Assembly (NCBI RefSeq): GCF_045062605.1
Contig: NZ_JBJGDW010000089.1
Location: forward strand, 1 to 11,998
Direction: 5' to 3'
DNA from: Deinococcus sp045062605
GTDB taxonomy: Bacteria > Deinococcota > Deinococci > Deinococcales > Deinococcaceae
Length of the DNA: 11,998 nucleotides
Position 1 is the stretch's first letter; every line of letters starts with the position of its first letter. The notes under the pieces are model-generated. The model did no database searches, had not been told where the DNA came from, and saw nothing but the letters and a program-made list of their open reading frames with translations. Position numbers and translations under genes: made by a program. Positions 1 to 6,740 of the stretch are shown piece after piece.

Positions 1-217
1 TTCAAAGTGCGACTGAAAGTCGCCGTCAACGCCACAGCATTCCGCTCGTAAGCAGGTCACATCTTTAGCTCAATGTCTTGCTGACACGCCAGAGTTCCTG
101 TTCTTACCGCCCAGCCACTCAGTTTTTCGTGACGGCGCAGGTCTGAAAGACTTGCACTAAAGTGCATAGCTCATACCCAGCGGTTTCGGAGAGCAGAGGA
201 AGAGCGTCTTCATGGGC
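1..217 (+). other. Hairpin-rich non-coding stretch
   Basis: No credible protein gene is seen here. The stretch holds three clean hairpins readable on the plus strand. GCGACT-GAA-AGTCGC lies at 9-23. CAGGTCT-GAA-AGACTTG (one G-T pair) lies at 138-154. TGCACT-AA-AGTGCA lies at 153-166 and shares two bases with the previous stem, so the two cannot both form completely. The first two have the same GAA triloop. The stretch may be the 5' part of the RNA candidate that ends at 311, or a separate leader or intergenic region. I do not recognise a known riboswitch, tRNA or other RNA family. Confidence 0.35.
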
Positions 218-311
218 GTCTGTTCACGACGACAGTCTGTTCGTGACGAAAGCGAGGAAGAGAAGGACGGGTTCCGGGCGTGGAGGAAACCAGCCTTCCA
301 ATGGCTGTTTT
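218..311 (+). ncRNA. Candidate small RNA A (3' module plus terminator)
   Basis: Direction comes from the T-run of the terminator at 291-311. Two direct copies of GTCTGTTC(A/G)(C/T)GAC lie at 218-230 and 235-247, and their cores form a hairpin, TCACGA (224-229) with TCGTGA (241-246). A purine-rich block follows at 252-285, ending in ACGGGTTCCGGGCGTGGAG. This block is 30/34 identical to one at 11866-11899 on the other strand, which is also followed at once by a terminator. The 5' end is unknown; the RNA could start anywhere upstream, even before the window. A 36-codon ORF starting at ATG 212 crosses the block, but it has no good start context and the related copy has no matching ORF with a start, so RNA is preferred. 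No known family is recognised. Confidence 0.45.
291..311 (+). terminator. Intrinsic terminator of RNA A
   Basis: CAGCC (291-295) pairs with GGCTG (303-307) around a 7-nt loop and is followed by TTTT. It lies 5 nt after the conserved block. Confidence 0.6.
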
Positions 312-342
312 CTCGTTCGTGAGAGACTTAATTGAATCACTC

Positions 343-366
343 AGCCCTGCCGAGGGGGCTTTTTAT
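343..366 (+). terminator. Second tandem intrinsic terminator, plus strand
   Basis: AGCCC (343-347) pairs with GGGCT (356-360), followed by TTTTAT. With the hairpin at 291-311 it makes a tandem plus-strand terminator that shields the convergent lipoprotein gene. Confidence 0.65.
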
Positions 367-431
367 CGCCGGGAATGAACGGTGCGGAGGCGCGGCTGAA
401 CTGTCCGCCGATACCCGTCAGGCATCCAGAC

Positions 432-914
432 TCACGGCGACGTCGGAACTGGAACGGCGGCAGGCGTCGTCGCCGGAATCCCCCCCGGCACCTGACTTAA
501 TTCGATGGTGTAACCCAGTAGCTCGCGGCCCAGCAGCACGGTTCGCAGTACCCCGCTAACTTTGGTGCCATTCAGGGTGGCGTGCAGGTTGCCCCGGTGC
601 TTGTCGCCGTTCTCGAACAGACCCAGTTCCAGCGCGCCGCCCGTGGCACTGCGCTTGAAGGTGCCGCTGGCCGCATACGCCTTGCGGCTTTCCAGATTGG
701 TAATGACCCCGGTGGCGCGGCCCTCGCGCTCCTGCACGGTCAGCGTCAGGCGGTAGGGCACGCGGCCCGTGCCGCCCACGCCAATACCCTCGTAGGTGCC
801 GTTGACGGCGCGTTCCAGCGGGGTCAGCGGACTGATGTACGCCCCGAAGGCGCAGCCGCTAAGAACGGGGGGCAGCAGCAGCAGGGCGGCGGCAAAGGCA
901 CGAACAGGACGCAT
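432..914 (-). CDS. Small lipoprotein, function unknown
   Basis: A 160-residue protein. It begins with a typical lipoprotein signal peptide: two arginines, a hydrophobic stretch at about residues 6-18, then lipobox Leu-Ser-Gly-Cys with the lipidated Cys at 21. It is therefore expected to be lipid-anchored on the outer face of the membrane. Residues of about 39-142 alternate polar and hydrophobic positions, with motifs such as GTYEGIGVGG and LHATLNGTKVSGVL, suggesting an all-beta domain. The C-terminus is a Pro/Thr/Val-rich tail. I do not recognise a named family. The start is supported by a -10-like TAGGCT six bases upstream and by the signal peptide. The gene is convergent with the RNA candidate at 218-311 and follows the DUF2270 gene by 62 bp on the same strand. 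Confidence 0.8.
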   Translation of the reverse strand: MRPVRAFAAALLLLPPVLSGCAFGAYISPLTPLERAVNGTYEGIGVGGTGRVPYRLTLTVQEREGRATGVITNLESRKAYAASGTFKRSATGGALELGLFENGDKHRGNLHATLNGTKVSGVLRTVLLGRELLGYTIELSQVPGGIPATTPAAVPVPTSP

Positions 915-920
915 GGGGGG

Positions 921-926
921 AGCCTA
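921..926 (-). promoter_or_regulatory. -10 box for lipoprotein gene
   Basis: TAGGCT on the minus strand, separated by six bases (all C) from the ATG at 914. This fits a leaderless transcript. No clear -35 is seen. Confidence 0.4.
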
Positions 927-976
927 ACGAGAACTCATGAAGCGCGTCTGATGCGCCCTGTCCGCCCGTACTGCGC

Positions 977-1651
977 TCAGCCCTCTTCCAGCGGATAGGT
1001 GCGGGCGGCGCGGACGGCCAGCCAGATCAGGTAGCTGTAGAACACGCCGACGATGGCGAAGACCAGCCAGCCCGGAAAGTTACCGATGTCGGCCAGCGCG
1101 AAGGCGTCGGGGAAGCTCAGGATGTAGCCCTTGGGCTGTTCCAGATCCAGCTTGGCAAACCACGCCAGCAGCACCGCCGCGTAGATCCACAGGTAATTGC
1201 GGCCCAGCCGCCAGCCCAGCGCGTCGTTGCGGCTCATGGGGCTGCGCGGCTTGCTCAGCTCGGCCAGCAACAATTGGTGCCAGCCGGGGTCCACGCGGTC
1301 TCCCAGCATGGCTGGATAGAAGAAGCGCTCCATGATCCGCACGCGGTGGTGGGCGATCTCGTAGGTGCGGAAGCGGCGGGCCTCCAGGCGCAGAAAGAAG
1401 TAGTTCATGAACATGGCGAACAGGAAGGTGGCGTGGCTGTTGCCCGCATCCCCCAGCGCAAACGAGGCCAGACCCGCGCTGGTCACCACGGACCAGTTGG
1501 TGGTCATGTCCAGCCGCTGCCGCCACGCGGTCATCTTGCCGACCTCGGCGCGGTACAGGTGGATCAGGGCGTTGGCCTGGTTGGTGCTGTAACTGACCTC
1601 GGTCAGACCGGGGGCCAGCACCGCACCCGGCCCGCCGCCTGCGCCCGGCAT
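977..1651 (-). CDS. DUF2270 family integral membrane protein
   Basis: From ATG 1651 the protein is 224 residues. It matches my recollection of the DUF2270 family: NALIHLYRAEVGKMTAWRQR at 27-46, then TTNW, then LRLEARRFRTYEIAHHRVRI around 87-106. Membrane segments are likely at about 51-67, 73-90, 150-167 and 190-214. The biochemical role of the family is not known to me. An open frame extends upstream to 1750, but that part is Arg/Gly-rich and unlike the family. The ATG at 1651 has neither a Shine-Dalgarno sequence nor an adjacent -10 box. Instead it overlaps, as TGATG, the stop of an 11-codon ORF that does have a well-placed -10 box. The true N-terminus is thus uncertain: either translational coupling, or a lost G at 1654-1656 that would fuse the two. 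Confidence 0.82.
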   Translation of the reverse strand: MPGAGGGPGAVLAPGLTEVSYSTNQANALIHLYRAEVGKMTAWRQRLDMTTNWSVVTSAGLASFALGDAGNSHATFLFAMFMNYFFLRLEARRFRTYEIAHHRVRIMERFFYPAMLGDRVDPGWHQLLLAELSKPRSPMSRNDALGWRLGRNYLWIYAAVLLAWFAKLDLEQPKGYILSFPDAFALADIGNFPGWLVFAIVGVFYSYLIWLAVRAARTYPLEEG

Positions 1652-1686
1652 CAGCCCACGCCCTGAACGATGCTGCCCTGAATCAT
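1651..1686 (-). CDS. 11-codon mini-ORF overlapping the DUF2270 start
   Basis: ATG at 1686 encodes MIQGSIVQGVG and stops at TGA 1653-1651, overlapping the ATG of the DUF2270 gene by one base. A -10-like TACGCT lies seven bases upstream of the ATG, the same geometry as other genes here. It may be a leader peptide that feeds ribosomes to the next gene. It may equally be the true N-terminus of that gene, cut off by loss of one G: GTGGG read as GTGGGG would join the frames as MIQGSIVQGVG-LMPGAGG. Confidence 0.4.
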   Translation of the reverse strand: MIQGSIVQGVG

Positions 1687-1693
1687 GACCCCT

Positions 1694-1699
1694 AGCGTA
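1694..1699 (-). promoter_or_regulatory. -10 box for mini-ORF / DUF2270
   Basis: TACGCT on the minus strand, seven bases before ATG 1686. It lies in the gap after the MBL-fold gene, so DUF2270 can be transcribed on its own. Confidence 0.4.
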
Positions 1700-1756
1700 G
1701 CGCGTTCGCGCGGGCCTTTCGCCACCCTGCTTGCCTTTCTGCGCCCGCAACAGCCC

Positions 1757-2416
1757 TCAGCGTAAAAAGGGATTGCTGCGCCGTTCTGCCCCCACCGTGG
1801 TGGCCCCGCCGTGGCCGGAGTAGACGGCGGTGGCGTCGGGCAGCGTCAGCAGTTCGCGGGTGATGCCCGCCAGCAGCGCGGCATGATTGCCCCCCGGCAA
1901 GTCGGTGCGCCCAATTCCGCCCTGAAACAGCGTGTCACCGGCCACCACCACGCCTTCCTCCCCGTCCGTTCCCGCCAGAAACACCACATGTCCCGGCGCG
2001 TGCCCCGGCAATTCGCGGGCGGTCAGGGTCAGGTCGCCCGCCGTGAAGGTCTGGTCCTGCGCGATCTCGTGGTCCGGGGCTTCGGGCTGGATAAAGGGCA
2101 GATTCCACCTCTGCGCCGACGCCGCGCCCAGGCCGTACAGCGGCAGATCGGCGGGGTGCAGCCAGACCGGCACGCGCAACGCCTCGCGCACCGGCTGCAC
2201 CGCTCCGATATGGTCAAAATGCGCGTGCGTCAGCAGAATGCCGCGCACCGTCACGCCGGAATCGCGTACCAGGGCCAGAATCCTCTCTGCATCGTCGCCG
2301 GGATCGAAGAGGAAGCCCTCATTCTGCGCGCCCGCCACCAGCACGGCGTTTTCCTGCAAGGGGCCAGTGGGCAGGGACCACACGCGAACGGGACCATGAA
2401 CGGAAGGCTGAAGCAT
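1757..2416 (-). CDS. MBL-fold hydrolase (glyoxalase II / hydroxyacylglutathione hydrolase-like)
   Basis: A 219-residue single-domain metallo-beta-lactamase fold enzyme, expected in the cytoplasm. The metal-binding set is complete: THAHFDH with His64, His66, Asp68 and His69; LPGHAPGH with His139; AGDTLF with Asp161; and SGHGG with His202. This set binds two metal ions and activates water for thioester or related hydrolysis. The length (about 210-220) and the GGIGRTDLPGG segment are those of the short glyoxalase-II-like group, which lacks the C-terminal glutathione-binding domain. The substrate cannot therefore be stated; bacillithiol, CoA or other thiol esters are possible. The start is supported by TACACT six bases upstream. 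It is the first of three same-strand genes, each with its own -10 box. Confidence 0.9.
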   Translation of the reverse strand: MLQPSVHGPVRVWSLPTGPLQENAVLVAGAQNEGFLFDPGDDAERILALVRDSGVTVRGILLTHAHFDHIGAVQPVREALRVPVWLHPADLPLYGLGAASAQRWNLPFIQPEAPDHEIAQDQTFTAGDLTLTARELPGHAPGHVVFLAGTDGEEGVVVAGDTLFQGGIGRTDLPGGNHAALLAGITRELLTLPDATAVYSGHGGATTVGAERRSNPFLR

Positions 2417-2422
2417 GGGCGC

Positions 2423-2428
2423 AGTGTA
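2423..2428 (-). promoter_or_regulatory. -10 box for MBL-fold gene
   Basis: TACACT on the minus strand, six bases before the ATG. It fits leaderless initiation. No clear -35. Confidence 0.4.
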
Positions 2429-2460
2429 GGGCCAGCGGCGGCGTTGGAAGGCGAAAAGAT

Positions 2461-2605
2461 AACCCCTCAGTCTGCTTCGCAGCCAGCTCCCCTCAAAAGG
2501 GAGCCAAGAGTGCGCTGCTGGACGGGCAATTCAGCAACTCTTGCCTCCCCTTGAGGGGAGGTGCCCCGAAGGGGCGGACTCGCAGAGCTGCGAAGCAGAG
2601 GGGTT
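2461..2605. repeat. 145-bp palindromic intergenic repeat (MITE/SNR-like)
   Basis: The outer ends are inverted repeats. AACCCCT at 2461 pairs with AGGGGTT ending at 2605, and CTGCTTCGCAGC (2472-2483) pairs with GCTGCGAAGCAG (2587-2598). Inside are three further hairpins: GCTCCC/GGGAGC near 2486-2504, CCTCCCC-TTGA-GGGGAGG at 2544-2561, and GCCCC-GAA-GGGGC at 2563-2575. There is no ORF. Design and placement match the small noncoding repeats I know from Deinococcus genomes, though I cannot check copy number here. It fills the gap between the 3' end of the restriction enzyme gene and the MBL-fold promoter and could end transcription there. Confidence 0.75.
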
Positions 2606-2638
2606 AAACCGCAAGCAGCCGCCCCAAAACCAAAGCTT

Positions 2639-5539
2639 CTACCCCCGCCCCAGTGGCCGCACCGCGTCCCCCGTCGTCAATTCCGCCGCGTCCAGACCCG
2701 CTGGCAGGCCCGGCCCCACCAGCGCCTCGCCCCGAGCTTCCGCCGCCGCCAGCCGCGCGTTCAGGGCCAGCAGAAAGGCCAGCACGTCCGCGCCCGCAGG
2801 CATGGCATACGCTGCCCGCACCGCCGCGTCCAGCCCCGCCTGAGCGTCCCGCAAAGGGTTCTTGCCGGGCGTGTCCAGCGTGCGGTACAGGTCACGCAGG
2901 CTCCAGCCCTGGCGGCGCATCACGGTATTTCGCAAATCTCGCAGGGCCACCGCCGCATCGGCCACCGCCCGCACCTGCCCAGGCGTCGCCGCTTGAGGCC
3001 AGGGGAAGGAATCGAACACGGTGTCGGAGGTGTAGCGAGGAGTACCTCCCAGCGATGAGCAACGCGCAAGAAACCAAGTCCAGTGGGCCGACGATTGCAG
3101 GATTCCAAATGAGTAATCATCGGCAAACGGAAAAGCCATCACGACATCACTTGGTCTGATTTGAGAATCTACGAATTCAAAAATCGGACGTTTGGTGACT
3201 CGCGCACAGGCTATGTAGCGCGGCAAAGAGGAGATTTTCTGGATCAACTCGCCGCGCCCATACGACATTAACCACCACTGATTCAGGAAATTGCGATGGT
3301 GCTTGTTGGTCTTGGCCTTCGGATTGTCGGCCAGTACCTCGGCGTTGCGCTGTTCCTCCTCGGCGGCGGCAGCTTCGCGCGTGGGCAACACCTCGCGCTC
3401 CACACGCGCGAAAGGCAGTTTGTAGGCTCGGGCGGCGAAGGTGTCGCGCGGCTGGAAGTCGATCACGTAGCGCGTCGGGTGCGGCGGGCTGGTTCTCAAC
3501 AACTCGTCTCCGGTCAGGTACGGAAAGATGACTTCCGCGTTCCTCGGATCGGCGGCCAGCATCTGCCCGGCCTCCAACCCATCCAGCAAAAACCCCTTGT
3601 GGCCGTGGGTCTGGCCCTGATAGCACGCGCCGCTGCGGGCGTTGGCGCTCAGTTTCTGCGCGCCAGTCACGTCGGTTCCGGCAGACAGGGCGGAATTGAT
3701 GACGGGCAGATCGAGGCTGTGCCACGGGCTGTCGCGGTGATCGCCCGCCTGCCACGCCAGATGCCCCGGCCCCGGCGCGTCGCCGCGCACCCAGTTGACG
3801 ATGCTGACATGCACGGCGGCGTCGCCGCTCCAGACCTGCGTGCCCACGGCGTCGGTGATGGTGCCGCCGTTTTGCACCACGTAATCCAGCCCACCCACGC
3901 GGCTGTCGTTCTGGCGAATGGTGTTGGTGCCCACCAGCCCCGCGCGCTGGCCGCCTTGCAGGTGATCGTGGGCCTTGCGAATCCAGTACACGCAGTAATC
4001 GGCGCGGCCCGGCACACCAGGGTAGGCGGCGCGTAATTTTTTGACATAGGCCGCGCCCATCTCGCGCTGCAACTTGTTCTTGCTCTGAAAGGGCGGGTTG
4101 CCCACGATGGCGTTCACGCGCGGCCACGGCGTAAACAGCGCGTCGCCCTGAACGATCCGGTCATCCAGGTTGTCCAGCGGCAGCGGCTGGTCAAACTCCA
4201 GGCCCGTGTTGCCCAGCAATTCTCCCATCTCGCGGATGGACAGCTCCTTGGCCAGCGAGAGGGTCACGCGCGCCAGTTCCGCGCCGAACGAGTCGTATTC
4301 CAGCCCGTGCATCTGCCGCACGCTCACGCGGGTGGGCGGCAGGGCGGCCCCCGGCGCGGACAGATCACGCAGGCGCAGCAGGGCGCGGGCCTCCAGGCGG
4401 CGCAGTTCGCGGTAGGCCACGTAGAGAAAATTGCCGCTGCCACAGGCGGGATCAAGCACGTTAAAGGCCGCCAGTTCGTCCAGCACGGCGCGCAACTCCT
4501 TTTGCGTGCTGGCGGCGTCGATGCGCGTCTGGAACGGCGTGACCACCGTGGGCAGGATCACCCGCATGATGTCGGCCTCGCTGGTGTAGTGTGCGCCCCG
4601 TGCGTGGCGGTCTTCCCGGCCCATGCTGCTCTGAAACAGCACCCCAAAAATCTGCGGCTGGATTCTGGCCCAGTTGTTGTATCTGGCGGCGGCGTGCAGC
4701 AGATGCGCCTCGTCCCGCGTCAGCTCGATGGGATCGACGGCGCTGAACAGCCCGCCATTGAAATAGGGAATCGGGGCGAAGCGTCCAGCGCGGGCGCGGG
4801 TGGGCGTGTTCATCTGCTGGAACAATCCGCCGAACAGGTCATAGCTGCTGCCCCGGCCCTGGCGGGCGTCGTCGGCCAGCTCGGTAAAGAAGCCGCGCGG
4901 AATCAGCTCGAAATCCTCGGCGAACATCGCCATCACGCACTGGAGCAAAAAGCGCTGGGCGCGGGGACGATCCTCGCCGCGCGCGATCACGCTGTTCAGC
5001 ACCTTAGCCACACTATCGGCGGCTTCGCGGGTCACGTCCACGCGGTTGTTGCCGAACAGCGGCGCTTTCTCCTGCGGAAACAGGAAATTCAGGACCGTGA
5101 AGCGTTCGGGCAGTTCCTCGATCCGCACCCGGTCCATCGGCTCATCGAGCTGGGTGTTGAAGTCGTAGACCCACAGCTCGTCGAAGTTGCACAGCACGGC
5201 GTAGCGCGGGCGGTCCGGCACCAGTTTCAGCCAGTAGTCGAATGCCTGCTGATAATGGTTGGCCAGCTTCTCGCCGCGCTTTTTCATCTCGATCAGCACG
5301 CGGGGCCGCCACACCAGATCGGCGTACTTCTTGCCGCCGCCCGTTTTCGCCACACGCTCCTCCAGCGTCGCGCCCGCCTCCTTGTACCCGGCGTGGCCGA
5401 ACGCCTGGAAAAGCCGGTCCAGAAAGACCTGACTCTCGCCCTTCTCGTCACCCTTCAGGGTGCGCCAGTACGCCACGAAGGTCTGCATGTGCTGGGCGGT
5501 GTCGGTGATCGGGGACTGGGTGATCGGGGGATTGGTCAT
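2639..5539 (-). CDS. MmeI-like (Type IIL/IIG) restriction endonuclease-methyltransferase
   Basis: A single-chain enzyme of 966 residues from ATG 5539 that should both cut and methylate DNA, a host-defence system in one gene. Order of parts: an N-terminal nuclease with a PD-ExK type core, Asp74, then IEMKK with Glu84 and Lys86; a helical spacer; GAHYTSEADIMRVI (315-328); the SAM-binding motif DPACGSGNF (363-371); the N6-adenine catalytic motif NPPF (481-484); and a C-terminal target-recognition region with conserved FVDSQIRPSD, DYSFGILQSS and DTVF-SFPWPQ. This order and these motifs are those of the MmeI family, usually about 900-1000 residues. No separate S or R gene is nearby. An upstream ATG at 5608 is in frame, but a -10-like TACGCT lies downstream of it, so 5539 is preferred; 5488 is also possible. 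All key residues are present. The recognition sequence cannot be read from the protein. Bases of about 3020-3300 are AT-richer than the rest. Confidence 0.9.
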   Translation of the reverse strand: MTNPPITQSPITDTAQHMQTFVAYWRTLKGDEKGESQVFLDRLFQAFGHAGYKEAGATLEERVAKTGGGKKYADLVWRPRVLIEMKKRGEKLANHYQQAFDYWLKLVPDRPRYAVLCNFDELWVYDFNTQLDEPMDRVRIEELPERFTVLNFLFPQEKAPLFGNNRVDVTREAADSVAKVLNSVIARGEDRPRAQRFLLQCVMAMFAEDFELIPRGFFTELADDARQGRGSSYDLFGGLFQQMNTPTRARAGRFAPIPYFNGGLFSAVDPIELTRDEAHLLHAAARYNNWARIQPQIFGVLFQSSMGREDRHARGAHYTSEADIMRVILPTVVTPFQTRIDAASTQKELRAVLDELAAFNVLDPACGSGNFLYVAYRELRRLEARALLRLRDLSAPGAALPPTRVSVRQMHGLEYDSFGAELARVTLSLAKELSIREMGELLGNTGLEFDQPLPLDNLDDRIVQGDALFTPWPRVNAIVGNPPFQSKNKLQREMGAAYVKKLRAAYPGVPGRADYCVYWIRKAHDHLQGGQRAGLVGTNTIRQNDSRVGGLDYVVQNGGTITDAVGTQVWSGDAAVHVSIVNWVRGDAPGPGHLAWQAGDHRDSPWHSLDLPVINSALSAGTDVTGAQKLSANARSGACYQGQTHGHKGFLLDGLEAGQMLAADPRNAEVIFPYLTGDELLRTSPPHPTRYVIDFQPRDTFAARAYKLPFARVEREVLPTREAAAAEEEQRNAEVLADNPKAKTNKHHRNFLNQWWLMSYGRGELIQKISSLPRYIACARVTKRPIFEFVDSQIRPSDVVMAFPFADDYSFGILQSSAHWTWFLARCSSLGGTPRYTSDTVFDSFPWPQAATPGQVRAVADAAVALRDLRNTVMRRQGWSLRDLYRTLDTPGKNPLRDAQAGLDAAVRAAYAMPAGADVLAFLLALNARLAAAEARGEALVGPGLPAGLDAAELTTGDAVRPLGRG

Positions 5540-5551
5540 GGGGTGCCAGAC

Positions 5552-5557
5552 AGCGTA
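5552..5557 (-). promoter_or_regulatory. -10 box for restriction enzyme gene
   Basis: TACGCT on the minus strand, twelve bases before ATG 5539, implying a very short leader. No Shine-Dalgarno sequence is seen. Confidence 0.3.
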
Positions 5558-5638
5558 TCGCGGCGGACGCTGGCCCGGACGCCACCGCAAGCCCTCCCCT
5601 CCCCCCACCCCGTGAGGGTTCTGTCAGACCCCCCCCCA

Positions 5639-5644
5639 TAAGCT
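5639..5644 (+). promoter_or_regulatory. -10 box for kinase-regulator operon, with C9 tract just upstream
   Basis: TAAGCT lies seven bases before the GTG start at 5652, the leaderless geometry. Directly upstream, at 5629-5637, is a run of nine C within what would be the -35/-10 spacer. No consensus -35 is present at 17 bp; TTCTGT at 5619-5624 would give a 14-bp spacer. Confidence 0.4.
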
Positions 5645-5651
5645 GAGTTTC

Positions 5652-6740
5652 GTGAGTGGCCGCCTGATCTCTGAACAACCCGGTAAGGATCAGCATGCTG
5701 GGCTGGCCGGGCGGCGCAGGGCCGGGCGCAACACTCTGCGGACCCAGTTCGCACTCGTGATTTTTTTGCTGGCCTTTCTGCCCAATCTGGTCCTCACGCT
5801 GACTGCCCAGCCCAACCTCCCGGCGGGCGCACTGCTGGGCTGGATGCTGCTGGTAGGCGTGCTGTGCGGCATGGTGGGCTACGTTCTCAGCGGGGCACTC
5901 CTGCGGCCCCTCAGCCGCCTTCAGGCCGAGGTGGAAGGCGGCGAACTGACCCCGCACAATGATGATCCGGCGGAAATCCTGCTGCTGCGCCGGGCGTTCA
6001 CGGACCTGCTGAGCCGCCTGGGCACCGAACAGACGCGCCGCAGCGCCTTCATGGCAACGCTGGTCCATGACCTCAAGACCCCGCTGATCGCCGCCGGACA
6101 CCTGACGCACGCGCTGGTCAATCTGCCGCTGCCCGAAGCCGAGCGCAAGGAGGTAGGAACACAGATGCGGGCCGAGACCGCCCGCCTGCTGGCGCTGGTG
6201 CAGCAGATGGCCGACGCCCACCGTTTCGAGCGCGAGGACGTGAACATCCAGGCCGTTCCCACCGATCTGCGCGCCCTGATCGACGGCGTGGCCCGCCGGG
6301 TGCAGCCGCAGGTGGAGTGGGGCGGCCTGGAACTGACCGTGGACGGGCACGGCTACGCCCTGGCCGACGCCCCGGTACTGGAGAGGGCCGTGACCAACCT
6401 GACCGAGAACGCCATCCGCTACGCCCACTCGAAGGTGGAACTGCTCGTCACGCCAGAGGGTCTGGTGGTGGCCGACGACGGCCCCGGCCTGGGCGGCTCG
6501 CTGGCGCAACTGGCGCAACCGTTTACCTCTCAGCCCACCACCATCGCCGGACAGCAGTACACCGCCGGAACCGCTGGACTCGGGCTGTTTATCGCCCGCC
6601 GCATTGCCGAGGCGCACGGCGGAGAGCTGCGCTACGCCCACCAACCCCACCAATTGCCCAGCCATGACCCCGCTCCCGCTCCCCCCGCGTCCGCCCTGCC
6701 CACCGTCTTCACGCTGACTCTCCCGGAGGTCACCCCATGA
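5652..6740 (+). CDS. Membrane sensor histidine kinase
   Basis: A 362-residue kinase with a GTG start. Two hydrophobic segments at about 32-50 and 58-81 form a hairpin with almost no periplasmic loop, so the signal is probably sensed in or near the membrane, or by a partner. The H-box is FMATLVHDLKTPL, with the phospho-accepting His139. ATP-binding motifs follow: N-box LTENAIRYA with Asn253, G1 DDGPGL at 275-280, and G2 TAGLGLFIAR at 307-316. The H-box is of the HisKA class. A Pro/Ala-rich insert at about 331-349 splits the end of the ATPase domain. The gene overlaps the downstream regulator as ATGA, so the two are an operon and a cognate pair. The signal is unknown. The GTG is chosen because a -10 box sits seven bases upstream and no ATG precedes the first membrane segment. 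Confidence 0.92.
   Translation: MSGRLISEQPGKDQHAGLAGRRRAGRNTLRTQFALVIFLLAFLPNLVLTLTAQPNLPAGALLGWMLLVGVLCGMVGYVLSGALLRPLSRLQAEVEGGELTPHNDDPAEILLLRRAFTDLLSRLGTEQTRRSAFMATLVHDLKTPLIAAGHLTHALVNLPLPEAERKEVGTQMRAETARLLALVQQMADAHRFEREDVNIQAVPTDLRALIDGVARRVQPQVEWGGLELTVDGHGYALADAPVLERAVTNLTENAIRYAHSKVELLVTPEGLVVADDGPGLGGSLAQLAQPFTSQPTTIAGQQYTAGTAGLGLFIARRIAEAHGGELRYAHQPHQLPSHDPAPAPPASALPTVFTLTLPEVTP

Noticed and set aside
138..166. tRNA or tRNA-like fold near the left end
   Set aside because: No acceptor stem, T-loop GGTTCRA or anticodon arm in the right order.
212..322. 36-codon ORF starting MGVCSRRQSV across the conserved block
   Set aside because: No start signal, it runs through the terminator hairpin, and the related copy at the other end has a stop soon after the block and no start codon.
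1652..1750. N-terminal extension of the DUF2270 protein
   Set aside because: Arg/Gly-rich residues unlike the family, and a -10 box lies inside this stretch.
2461..2605. CRISPR-like array because of repeated short palindromes
   Set aside because: The repeats are nested inverted arms of one element with no regular spacers.
5540..5608. Upstream ATG at 5608 for the restriction enzyme
   Set aside because: The added residues are low-complexity and precede a likely -10 box at 5552-5557; family alignment begins near residue 18 after the chosen start.
4307..5641. 444-codon open frame on the plus strand
   Set aside because: Antisense to the restriction-methylation enzyme, which has all family motifs on the minus strand.
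5448..6665. 405-codon open frame on the minus strand
   Set aside because: It lies opposite the histidine kinase, whose motifs are complete, and reads as Gln/Gly/His-rich antisense protein typical of GC-rich shadows.
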